A program made the position numbers and the translations under genes. From Botryllus schlosseri (taxonomy: Eukaryota > Chordata > Ascidiacea > Stolidobranchia > Styelidae): 22,201 nucleotides of DNA. Shown here piece after piece: positions 1 through 9,125 of this stretch. Each line of letters starts with the position of its first letter. The stretch's first letter is position 1. Below the pieces are notes generated by a model that was given only the letters and a program-made list of their open reading frames with translations, was not told where the DNA came from and made no database searches. Location of the stretch: NCBI GenBank assembly GCA_000444245.1, contig ATSW01000455.1:1-22201 (forward strand), written 5' to 3'.

Positions 1-713
1 GCAGAGACCGTGTCAGCACTGCGCAATTGCGCACGTGCGCAGCTTAGAGGGAACATTGCTTATCACTATATTTAAAACAGTCGTCCGATGGTACCTGACG
101 CAAATAATGCGGCTGCAGATCTCTCTTGGCATCAAGGGGTAGTTCGCACTTGCGGCACTGCACGTTTGTATAGAGCAGGGGTCGCGAATCTTTTTCGTCA
201 AAACAGTCATATTGACCCTATATTTTCAACTGTAATTCTGAAAGAGCCATATCAGGATTTCAAGTGACTCTTACGTCATAATCGAAGAATGATAACGTCA
301 TTGTGGCACGAAGTTCACTACTTACGATTGGCAGTGTGCACCATATTTTATGTGTATGCAAGTAATGCAACTACAGTATACACTGATGCAATGTTGTAAC
401 GCCCGCAGTAATGATGACAGTAGCCCGACGTTAACTGATATCATTTGGTTAACATTACTTCTCAATCATCAAACTTGGCGACGGCAGCATGACGTTGCGC
501 AAAAAGCGCAATTTTGAACGCCAGTGCGAATAAGCTAACTAATAAACTACAATTTGGATGGTTATGTTTATAATTTGAATTTGTAATTGGTATAGTGACA
601 CTTCCATTGGAGTTCGTTTCGTGCTGCTGATCACGAAGACAATGAGCATTTAAACTGCATTGTCATTCAACCTTGGCCATGTCTGCTTTTCTCTCTGATT
701 AATCAACGCGTTG

Positions 714-734
714 CACAGACAGACAGACAGACAG
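714..734. repeat. (CAGA)n microsatellite
   Basis: About five tandem CAGA units between ttgca and ttttattg, inside the hAT-like element. Confidence 0.8.
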
Positions 735-946
735 TTTTATTGAACAAAATTGCAATAAAAATATAATACGTGCTGCAGCGATACGATCAAGATTCCAAGG
801 CGTGTAACATTGGGGAGACCGGTTATGATATTGGATATAATATTGACGGCAACTTTGTTTTTACCATTATGGAAACTTTGTGTCGAATTCGACAGACTCG
901 ATTTGGCCAATGCATACCGTTAGATAACTTGAAGGTACCGTACTAC

Positions 947-1062
947 CATAGTGTCCTATATGGTGTGGACACAGCGACGGAGAACGGCTCACTGCATTTG
1001 GGTTACGTCATCCTTTCTATTTTACCAAAGGCAACTTTACAGCCATTTTTGACCGGCTTGCC
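947..1062 (+). repeat. dispersed repeat, copy A (partner 18090-18205)
   Basis: This segment matches 18090-18205 in the same orientation over about 116 bp. Shared blocks include atatggtgtggacac and tttttgaccggcttgcc. Both copies sit in transposon-rich non-coding DNA, so this is a mobile-element relic. It explains why the long ORF over 770-1306 should not be read as a gene. Confidence 0.65.
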
Positions 1063-1839
1063 GAGCGCAAAATTCGATAAAACGGCTTTTCATCATTTTC
1101 CTCTGTGGGTTTCATTTGAGACGTGCGAAAGCTGGAATACTCGCGCCGGTCATTTCGGCGCCTGGACAGTCGACATATTAATGTCGAACGTTTTGGCTAA
1201 CATGCACCGGTTATTAGATTTCATTGTTGTATCGCCGCAATTCATTTTGGTCACGAACACAGCGCACGGAGTCGCATGTTGCCGAAACGTGTGTCTCCTA
1301 GCGTGAAGATGCCCTGCGCCAAGATGCTGGTTCATTTAAAATATTCGCGGTCCCACAGGCTACACAGCGCACACTCCTAGACTAAAACATCCGAACAGCT
1401 TCATACGATATTAGGTTGCCGTATATATATATTTTGTGGGTTTCCCAAAAGCAAGAAATCAGGTCACGGTAAATCGCGCAGAGCGCGAAAAAATATTCAG
1501 GATAACTAAAATCTGCCCTAAAAAACTCTGTATTATGTTGATTTATCAAAGTTTGTGTTAGCTTTTTCCATTTGGAAAACTTATATGACATGTTTTGCAG
1601 CAAACTATGGTCATAATATTTCGTGTTCCGCACATCATTTGGCGTGCCATGAAAAATCATCTCGCTCGCTGCAAATGGCACTCGTGCCGGGGTTTTCCCA
1701 CCCCTGCCCTAGTGTCTCATAAAACAACGGCTAAGAACCCAAACCGGCTAAAGAACCCAATACCAATTTGGCTACTGATCTGCCTAATCGCCTGCAAAAA
1801 ATAATGGCTTGTCATAACAAGTCACATGTATGAGTTTTG

Positions 1840-1956
1840 TGAGTCTTGACCTCTTGCGGAACCCCTAGGACTGTCTCGCAGAACCCCTGCTGTTCTGATG
1901 AACTCCGGTGAAGAACCACTGTTTTAAGATGTTAACAAGGGGTTTCTAAACCCCTG
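1840..1956 (-). mobile_element. fragments of other hAT-like elements within the 1.9-kb element
   Basis: On the minus strand a hAT-like terminus CAGTGGTTCTTCACCGG starts at 1922, followed by copies of an aggggttc motif. A second terminus-like CAGGGGTTTAGAAACCCC starts near 1956 and contains a small hairpin (ggggttt-ct-aaacccc). Opposite ends and target duplications were not found. Confidence 0.35.
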
Positions 1957-2228
1957 ACCCATGCACATGCCAGTGCTGTCACCTCATAACGACGTATCTC
2001 GGCTGCCAGAAGAATAGTGATTTATCAAAGTGGAGTAGTGGGAAATTTATCAAAGATCTATATTTTATCGTCAAAAGAGCCATAGGTCCCCCACCACTGG
2101 TTTAGAGGATTGATTAGAGTTAGTTAACTGAGTTTGTTTGCTATCATGGTATATTTATCACACTTTCCCTCTACATTTTCCCGATTTTTCGCACAAATTT
2201 GAATGGTGTCAATCGTTTTTCTTCACAG

Positions 2229-2324
2229 AATAGGCTCGATCGAAGAAGACCATTGCTACCGAACCGCTCCCACGAACCGCTCCCACGCGCCAACCGATAT
2301 CCACACAATCACATTAAAAATAAG
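2229..2324 (+). CDS. unit 1 exon: C'-E part of membrane-proximal Ig domain (D3)
   Basis: A good acceptor (pyrimidine tract ending ttcttcacag) precedes the exon and gtagga follows it. One base completes the previous codon and two bases are left for the next, giving 31 full codons, IGSIEEDHCYRT through ITLKI. Joined to the next exon it reads ITLKIRHMTEEDFGEY, the L-x-I ... D-x-G-x-Y pattern of Ig strands E and F. The DHC motif recurs in the matching exon of unit 2 (17815-17962). The exon upstream with the strand-C Trp is not in the window. Confidence 0.75.
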
Positions 2325-5300
2325 GTAGGAGCCGTTTCGCGAACAATTTTCGAGTGCTGTTACTTATCATGAAATGACTAAGTAATTTTGATGGTATGTC
2401 ATTTGCTGATACATCATTGATATCGTATATTTAGAAGATTTAAATTTCATGCAGCTGATTATCACGAAATTCGACACCGGCATCTGTGTAGTGCACCCGT
2501 TTGCACAATCGAAGACATAGCAGTCGCACTGTGACATTCTCTGAAGTGCATTATATTTTGCCATGTTGTGTCTATCTACGTTAACAAAAAGTCTGCCGAA
2601 ATACAAAATATACTTCACAATATGAAGTTGGCGAGAATCCCAATTCAATGTTCCACTGTGTAGCATTTGAAATACCCGTTTGGAAAAACGCATTCCATAT
2701 ATACTATACGTAGATCGCACACAACTACAATAGCGTTAATGAGGCTGATTCAGCTTTGCGATGGATTTTAATTATTAAAGCTAGCGGTACTTTATCACCA
2801 GCTATTTTTTTTTATCTGAAATTTCACAATTCCAAACACCCTTTGCGCCTATTCTCAGACATATGACCGAGGAAGACTTTGGGGAATACCGTCTGGAATA
2901 TCAGCCAGCTAGCTATGTTGGAAACGCGCTGATCGCGAACGTAACGGTGCAGCGGGACGTGAGACAGGCCAGCAGAAACCGAATAGCGGGAATTTCAGCC
3001 GGAGTGCTGTTACTCATCCTTCTAGTTACGCTGGTCGTTCTGTGCGTCGCGATGAAAATGGATATTCTGTGGTTTTATAAAAGGCACTTTGGACCTTGCG
3101 AAACAGGTATTTATCGTAAATATCCGGTTTGCGGTATGACAAATTGTGGTGTCAACCGAAAGCGATCGTTGGTTTATCATCATTAGCGAATGTATGATTC
3201 CACACCACACTCATCCCTATTAATGTAACGAGCATGCATTAAAATGCTCGGCGCTCGCCACGGACGCTTGATTGGTTGCAGCGATACCAACCGTATATGA
3301 CACGTAGCCCAGCTTGAGTCTATATCTTCGGACGACAGTCGATTGTAAATGATTAAATACAGACTGACTTGCTTGAATTCATATACCTTATATACCAGAT
3401 CGACTGTATTATTTGATCATCTGTCTTAACTGCTATGTACAGAACGGCTCTCTTGGTACTCATACTACTAGTATTGCAAAGATTGCTGCGGAGTTCTTTA
3501 ACATTAAGCACCGGGTTTGGAGTCATGCTCTGATAGGGACCCGCGTGAACATGCTATTTCATTAGCGGTTCGTGGGATTTCACACACACATTACCGCACT
3601 TTTGACACGCGCAGTCCATACCCCGCATGCTGTCGATTCTGCGCCGGGTGCTTTCGAGCAATCCTTTGTGGGTGCTCCTACACTGTGACGGATGATCGTG
3701 TATTTATCGCCGATTTAAACCATTACGCAGGATGGAAATCTGGTAAACCGCAGTTTGTGGTGCGAAATTTGGCTTTCGCACGGGTTCCAATGGGTGAAAT
3801 CTATAGTCAAAACACCAATCTTTTGGATATATATCGCATTGCTGGAGCGGGTTATGCGGTTGTGTACCTATCCAGAAGACGCAACAAGGTATTACAGGTA
3901 AACGGAGTCCGCCACGCCCTTGAGATATATGTCGGTAACGATTCATATATTCGACTGGTTTTCAAAGAGCGGAATGAGCTAAAAAGCAAAATTTGGTACC
4001 AGAAAATGCTGATCAGGTCATTTTCACCTTACGTTATGGTGTACGTACATCCTGTAATACACTATTTTCGACCATGTGTTAACAAAAATATACTAATCAC
4101 AAACACATCACTAACGAATATGTACGATCTAAACATCAACGACAAGTATTAACCATCGCGCGTTTCAGAATTACTACCTTACACGGCCTATTTCGTATAC
4201 CACTACGACGCCACTAAGAGCAAAGACGAATCGATGCGCAAATTAAGAGCGCTGATAAGCTGCATGAATAGTTACATGGAGAACTACGGCGGGACCATTT
4301 ACGACGAACAGAAAGATGTCCCACTCAATCAGTGTAAGAATCCAATTTCGCTGCCGCTAGATGGCGAAATATATCTATTTAAGACATGCATGCATTTCGT
4401 TAGACGACGCGGAGAATGTCATGGCCGTGCAAAAGGAATGTAGCAGGGTCGTGCTGTTTCTGTCTGCCAGCTTCGTGACGGACCACTGGAGTCGATATGC
4501 GCTGTACTCGGTAAGCTGCCTTGTAAATGTTGATATCAGAAACAAAGATACCGTATGCACGTTTCCTTGTCTGATATACTATTGCTGCTTGCGAGCGGGA
4601 ACGGGCAATAGGTATCACCGATGGAACATCTTACTTCTACTTCCACTTAACTTCCAGCGATGATTACGTTGAACGCATCTGGCATTGAACCAGATGACTC
4701 GATGTGGACTAATCACCGTTGGAGTGCTTATTATACTCTTAAGAAGGGTTACCATATCTTGGAATCGAAAAACAAGGACACGTTTTCAGAGTTTTCAAAC
4801 TTACAATACTGGACTAAAATCCCGAATAAATGGTAAATTTACCACGAAAGTGTGGTTGGTTGAGTGTAAAAAAACGCCAACTTTCCGGCTCAACTCGAGA
4901 AATACAGTTTTTCTTTCATATTTTCCGTTGGTTGACTAAAAAAGATCGTCGCTTACGTTCGCATAACGAATTTCCTGTTCAGCGTCATTTATATCAAATT
5001 TCACTCAAATCTACCCATCATCTTAGCTCTAAAAGCTGCAAAAGTGGACGAATTGCCAAAAATGAGGACATTTAGGCGTCCTCGGAGGATATTTTCAAAA
5101 ACCCTAAAATGGAGGACAAATCCTCCTAACGGAGGACGTGTGGTAACCCAACTATTAAGCAATGTGGTTTCGATTAGAAACACCCAATGACTACCAACTA
5201 ACTTGTGCGTCGATTCGTACATAGGTCTACTTCAAGCTGTCATCATGCATAGTATATTATATGCGCGCTGAACACATGTATTTAAGGCATCGTCGTATTA

Positions 5301-7207
5301 CTTCAGTTGGTAATACAATATTCAAAACAGTGATTTGATACGATTCGGTATAGTGGATATTGTAGTCCGATTCGAATATTCTATGATTCGATATGGCTCA
5401 TCCATAGTTGTGTACTAGAATATTCGGTACGGTTGTTGACTAATTTTGGTTTCGCGACACAATGGAACCAACCAGTTTCACTTCCTTATAAACCCGTCTA
5501 CCTTTGATCTGCGAGGAAGCAGACACGCAGGCGCATATTTTAATGTATTTCCAATCAACTTCCCGTGATTAGATTTCGAATTCAGTGTATGCCCTAATAA
5601 TTGCGTCGTCGTCGAAAGGAAACGATATGAACATCAGGTTCTCACGTAAACATCGCGGTGTTGAAGATTTCTCATTCGCAGACACTGGAATCGGTTATAC
5701 GAGAGGGTAAGAAGATCATCGTGATATCCACTCCTCAAACGAGGGCGGCGATGAAAAGAATCGACAAAGAGCCGAGAAGAGTTTTGGAAATGGCGATGAA
5801 GGTATATAGAGTCATCCTTTAATAGGACACGTCTTCAATACTCGAGCTTCCATCGTGTAACAATAAACCAGTTTTACGTCGTTTTAATAAAATATATCTG
5901 TGAGCTCATATACCATTCGGCACTCAGAGACGGTGGTAGAACACGACCTGAAATCAAATCTCCTTACATTACCACGATGATCAGTTGCGTGACAGTCCAT
6001 TTGGTCCGTAAATGCATCCGCCATAACCACAGGGGGTCAGTAACGACGTACATATTAGAGAGAGAGAGATAGACTTGCTTTTTACTCACTTGTAAAACGC
6101 TACTTCTCCTTGTAATTGAGTAAAAATTCCGATGGTACCTTTAATTCTACTTAGGTACCAACGATGAATTGATCACAGCATTTTGGGTCTATATAGGTAT
6201 GAAAACTTACACGACTTGTCATAATCTCGATGATAGTTCACGGCGTGCCCGCATCAGCGGTGTAACTACGAAAGCACTAAATCATTTCGACAACCTGGCA
6301 ACTCGGACATTTTGATTGTTGCGCAGCTGGGAACAGGGTATACTAGCCTAATAAACAAAATCTGACCTACAAAATTGCGACCTGTTTAATTTGCGGTCAA
6401 TATTGTCATAGCACTCCTTTGTCGAAAACTGTATCGTGTGCGTTTACTAGCCGGTCTTCCAGTGAGTATTATGCGTACGTACATTCCACAGTCGTATTAG
6501 TGCGAGTTTTCGCCCAACGTTAAAACTATGAGATTCCAAATTCCAACTTTACGATATACTTTCATGCATGTGAGTACGCAGCGAAAGGAACTATGCCCTC
6601 TCGCAAATTCGTGAAACGTTACCGACACGTATTATGACTAATTTAAATGCAGTCCGGAAGGCGCGGAAATTCCAGATGCCGTCGCGCGTTACGAGTATAC
6701 GATACGTTGTTATCAGCAACTTTTACATTCCGTCGTCATTATGTGACCTCGTGACGAATTATTTATGATTCCGAACGCTGTTTACGCTTGTTTTCGTGAG
6801 TTTTCAAAAACATCTAATGCCGACGCTATGTCCAAATCAAACTTTGCCCTATCGCGCATATTTGTTATACGGCCGCCGCTGTTTTGCAGAGGAACGCTAC
6901 AATTCATTGGAACGGAAAAACGCCTCTATGCCGGAGATTCCTTCGCCGGCTCGAGTATGCGCTACCGAAGTACGGAAAACCTGACTTAAACAGGTTCTTG
7001 TCGAATTCTTCACAGGCCTACCTGACGCAGCACGGCGGATCGCCTGTTAACACATGTAAGGATTGCAACACGCGTTCTATTTTCACACCGCGTCACATTA
7101 GATATAACGACGCGCTTAATTTGCAGTTCAAAAAGCGGAGTACAAGAGCGGAGTGGAAACTCTTGGTATCGCGTAGCCGAAGCAGGTGCAACCGTTTACG
7201 ACCGTAA
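2229..7207 (+). CDS. IL-1 receptor-like protein with Ig domain, TM helix and TIR domain (3' part of gene)
   Basis: Seen: six exons, 2229-2324, 2859-3106, 4169-4333, 4404-4510, 5682-5801 and 6890-7207, join in phase (2, 1, 1, 0, 0) into about 350 residues ending at TAA 7205-7207. The order is end of an Ig-like domain, TM helix, juxtamembrane WFYKRHFGPCET, TIR domain and a basic tail of about 75 residues. Known: this order is that of the IL-1R family (IL1R1, IL1RAP, IL1RAPL, SIGIRR), whose TIR domains recruit MyD88-type adaptors at the plasma membrane. Inferred: a single-pass surface receptor of innate immunity. The start codon, signal peptide and first Ig domains are missing because the window begins inside the gene. 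Introns range from 70 bp to about 1.2 kb. The TIR is divergent, with KDVPLN at box 2 and no FW at box 3. A Toll-type receptor is unlikely, since the extracellular side is Ig-like with no leucine-rich repeats. Confidence 0.85.
2859..3106 (+). CDS. unit 1 exon: Ig F/G strands, transmembrane helix, juxtamembrane segment
   Basis: Acceptor attctcag at 2858 and donor gtattt at 3107; phase 2 in, phase 1 out. It starts with the Ig F strand (TEEDFGEY), where the usual Cys two residues after Tyr is replaced by Leu, and continues through an N-glycosylation motif (NVT). The helix is at about 2983-3051 (GVLLLILLVTLVVLCVA core). Next comes KMDILWFYKRHFGPCET, the conserved IL-1R-family juxtamembrane motif (compare IDIVLWYRD and FG-ET in IL1R1, IL1RAP and SIGIRR). 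The reading frame stays open after the donor, but the TIR exon fits exactly after 3106. Confidence 0.9.
3224..3503 (+). mobile_element. possible solo LTR (fossil), about 280 bp, in the TM-to-TIR intron of unit 1
   Basis: It begins TGTAACGAGC and ends TTTAACA, the TG...CA form of LTR ends. It is flanked by ttaa on both sides (3220-3223 and 3504-3507), which would be a 4-bp target duplication. Inside are a tata-like stretch and a gattaaatacagact motif of the kind seen near LTR polyadenylation sites. No internal retroelement sequence adjoins it. The short A+T flank makes this a weak call; family and age cannot be given. Confidence 0.35.
3517..4152 (+). other. 211-codon open reading frame of unknown nature in an intron
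   Basis: The frame is open from about 3517 to the stop at 4150-4152, long for DNA of this base composition. It starts at TTG, not ATG. The translation has one Cys-rich stretch early, a middle part with VFIADLNHYAGWKSG, and no domain that I recognise. It ends 16 bases before the TIR exon acceptor, in a frame that does not suit the receptor's phase. It may be a retained or alternative exon, a relic of a mobile element, or chance. The 3' half (after about 3990) looks less protein-like. Confidence 0.2.
4169..4333 (+). CDS. unit 1 exon: TIR domain, boxes 1 and 2
   Basis: Acceptor gtttcag at 4168 and donor gtaaga at 4334; phase 1 in and out. The split codon with the TM exon gives Glu. Box 1 is YTAYFVYHYDA (4180-4212), where most TIRs have (F/Y)DA(F/Y)VSY. 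Box 2, the BB loop, is KDVPLN (4312-4329) in place of RD-x-PG: the key proline is kept and the following glycine is not. Between them lies an alpha-A region rich in Lys, Arg and Met. Length and order fit the first third of an IL-1R TIR. Confidence 0.88.
4404..4510 (+). CDS. unit 1 exon: TIR central strand and alpha-C
   Basis: The intron before it is only 70 bp. Acceptor ttcgttag at 4403 and donor gtaagc at 4511; phase 1 in, phase 0 out. Translation includes CSRVVLFLSASFVTDHW, matching the SRRLIIILSxxFVxSxW strand of IL-1R and Toll TIRs. In the following WSRYAL (Trp at 4487-4489) the position of the usual Glu in WxxxEL is Ala (4499-4501). That Glu is the catalytic residue of NAD-cleaving TIRs, so NADase activity is not expected; this is inference from known families. 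Confidence 0.88.
4511..5681 (+). other. 1.17-kb intron of unit 1 with repeat remnants
   Basis: Most holds no recognisable gene. A good acceptor (acttccacttaacttccag, 4657) precedes an open stretch of about 58 codons (ATG 4660, stop about 4834) that reads protein-like (RWSAYYTLKKGYHILESKNK). Its phase (1) does not match the preceding exon (0). At about 5068-5140 there are repeated ggaggac motifs typical of degraded MITEs, and at about 5330-5430 an A+T-rich stretch with repeated gattcgaatattc-like motifs. Confidence 0.5.
5682..5801 (+). CDS. unit 1 exon: TIR strand D region
   Basis: Acceptor ctcattcgcag at 5681 and donor gtatat at 5802; phase 0 on both sides, 40 codons. It reads TLESVIREGKKIIVISTP and onward, matching the IL-1R segment in which an amphipathic helix leads into the strand that precedes box 3 (ALVQDGIKVVLLELEK in IL1R1). 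It joins the previous exon as RYALYS-TLESV with no gap against the family. No ORF of 60 codons marks it, so it is easily missed. Confidence 0.85.
5802..6889 (+). other. 1.09-kb intron of unit 1, nothing recognised
   Basis: This lies between the TIR strand-D exon and the terminal exon. There is a short (AG)n run near 6056-6070. No convincing extra exon or element was seen; short open frames just before 6890 extend the terminal exon backwards past its acceptor. Confidence 0.6.
6890..7207 (+). CDS. unit 1 terminal exon: TIR box 3 and cytoplasmic tail
   Basis: Acceptor ctgttttgcag at 6889; phase 0; 105 codons and TAA. It opens with IHWNGKTPLCRRFLRRLEY then ALP, aligned with the IRW-G ... RFWKNVRYHMP end of IL1R1; the FW of box 3 is Phe-Leu here (6938-6943). 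A tail of about 75 residues follows, rich in Lys, Arg and Ser, with a CKDC pair and no recognised motif. In-frame codons upstream of 6890 are intronic. Confidence 0.87.
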   Translation, partial: RNATIHWNGKTPLCRRFLRRLEYALPKYGKPDLNRFLSNSSQAYLTQHGGSPVNTCKDCNTRSIFTPRHIRYNDALNLQFKKRSTRAEWKLLVSRSRSRCNRLRP

Positions 7208-7441
7208 CGCCTCAAAGTGTTCGATTGCGTTTTTTTCGCAATATTACATATACCTCGCGGCAGCGTTGGGATTCGTGAGAATCGGGCGAGTCGCGCGCTT
7301 TCCCAATTCCCTGTCCGCAATCTGCATTTGCGCGATTTTTGTCACAAGCACTTGTTTCACTGCTAATCCGAGTTCGTTGCGTATGGTTAGTTTCATGCGT
7401 AAACATATGCTATGCAATATCTATTTCGTATTCTTAAACGT

Positions 7442-7445
7442 NNNN
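7442..7445. other. assembly gap (4 n)
   Basis: Four undetermined bases are present; open frames across this point cannot be trusted. Confidence 0.99.
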
Positions 7446-8088
7446 GTATTGTACTAACGCGGGATGCTTGTGAAATGCGATGTATGTGCGGCGTGATAAT
7501 TCTTTTCCGTTTATTTGAGTTCGGGACACTGGATACGCTTTGTCTGATTGTCTATAAGACAGTAAGTAACTGGGCGTCAAGAATGAGATTGAGCACTCTC
7601 ACGGAATCTGCATTCGCTACGTTGTTGTTAGTGAGAGTCTGGAAGGCCCTGAACTCCAATATACAATTGTTGTAATTGAATATTGTAATATCCGATCCGA
7701 TTATTTCAATTTTGAATTTCAATTTTCCAATCACTCTGGTTTATTTCGATATGAATGTGCTATTCAGTTTGTGTCAATTTAACAACAAATTAGCTGTTCC
7801 TCACCTGTTGGTCTTTCGTACCGCGGTCGGTGATTGCGGGTACAAAGAAATGCACCGCGGTCAGTAATGTCAAACAGAAAATGAAATTGGAAGAACTTGC
7901 ATTATGCCACAATAAGAAAACACAATCCAGGCTTGGAAATCATAAATGACGGTTACAGCATCACAGTACGAATTCATTGTTCGCTATGCGTATAGCTATG
8001 GATTCGTGAGAGTTGGTCTTCGTTGCAATTGTTCTGCTACACCAAGACTTTCATCCTGGCTACGTACACGATGGCAATTTCGATACCA

Positions 8089-8128
8089 AATAAAAGCGAA
8101 GACCATGCGATCTTCTTCCATAAATAAA
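8089..8128 (+). promoter_or_regulatory. possible polyadenylation signals for unit 1
   Basis: AATAAA occurs at 8089-8094 and 8123-8128, about 0.9 kb after the unit 1 stop. They could serve a long 3' UTR, but the hexamer is common by chance in A+T-rich DNA and a 4-base gap lies between. Further copies occur downstream. Confidence 0.2.
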
Positions 8129-9125
8129 ATAATTCTATTTACATATATTTTTAGAATTTGTGTGATTATTCAAGTTTTCTAAAATCCTGCACATGTGCCA
8201 CAACCGCTTTCACTGGCGAATTTCAATAAACGTCCAAAACTACCTTCTCACTATAAATTTACATTTTCCATCAAGAATAAGTTTGAATTCCATTTATGCG
8301 CCAACCGTACATGTTTTCATACTATTACTTGCAATGCATCGGGTGTTAGACTTTATAACGTTGATATTGACATTTGATATGCTGCGTCGTCGATATATCT
8401 GTTCGGTTGATCTGTCCATGCGAGCTGATTTGAAATAATACGACAGCCTTTTTATTTGATGCACAGTGCAATCTGGTGTGACAACCGCTCCTATGGCCTT
8501 TATAAGTGTTTGTATACATTGTTAGAAGACGTATACCGGAATTCATTTATTACTGCCGTATCGTATATACCGGATATCCACTTTAAATATATTTGATACT
8601 ATTCCTTATCTTGGTTTCGTTTAAGTATGAACTGAACTACGTCTCGACTCGGCCATCCAGGGTAAAGAGGGCTATAATATATGACGTGGCCCAAATCACC
8701 GATGAAAGTGTGAGAATATTTTTCGCGGCAGCCATTTTTATCACGAAACCACCGTATTCAAACTGCAGGTAAAAAATTACGCAAGTGTTACTTTCCAGTC
8801 CGGCTTACTTCTGTGTTGTGGATGAAACGCGTCGTCGCTTCATAACCCTTTGCGAAATTTCTGGCACGCGTCACTTTCACAACGAGATCAAGCGGGGCAT
8901 TTGAGATAGAGTTGCCATACGCCCGCATTTTCCCGGACATGTCCGAAATCTTTGTGTTCAAACTGCGTCTGGGAGGGGGGATGCTAAAATATGCTTAAAT
9001 GTCCGGAATTGTGGTAAATTGTGTTTTTCTCAGCTCAGAACCTGCCTGGAACTCGTAAATGACGTGTCCGTAATTGTTTACTATTTTTTAGGATGAACAG
9101 GAATAGGATTTGGCATATTCCAGTC

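Larger units (their letters stand above)
176..2099. mobile_element. hAT-type DNA transposon, non-coding, about 1.9 kb, with repeats inside
   Basis: The left end begins CAGGGGTCGCGAATCT and the right end, read on the minus strand, begins CAGTGGTGGGGGACCT; 11 of the first 16 bases agree. The 8-bp flanks gtatagag (168-175) and gtttagag (2100-2107) match at 7 of 8, as expected for an aged hAT target duplication. AAAGAGCCAT occurs near both ends, a common hAT sub-terminal motif. No transposase is visible. Inside are a (CAGA)n run (about 714-734), a 116-bp segment shared with 18090-18205, and further hAT-like ends near 1922 and 1956. The end-to-end pairing could be two separate elements. Confidence 0.55.

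Noticed and set aside
770-1306. 178-codon ORF on the + strand
   Set aside because: It lies inside the hAT-like element and overlaps the 116-bp dispersed repeat; the translation has no domain pattern and no suitable splice context.
2367-2720. 117-codon minus-strand ORF in the intron between the D3 and TM exons
   Set aside because: No recognisable domain; opposite strand of a well-supported intron.
3224-3503. piggyBac-type element because of the ttaa flanks
   Set aside because: The ends are TGT...ACA and not the CCC-type ends of piggyBac; a solo LTR fits a little better, and chance cannot be excluded.
2229-7207. Toll-like receptor
   Set aside because: The segment before the TM helix is Ig-like, with no leucine-rich repeats or LRR C-terminal cap, and the juxtamembrane motif is of IL-1R type.
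7412-7675. ORFs spanning the n gap
   Set aside because: The frame crosses undetermined bases, and there is no protein-like pattern.
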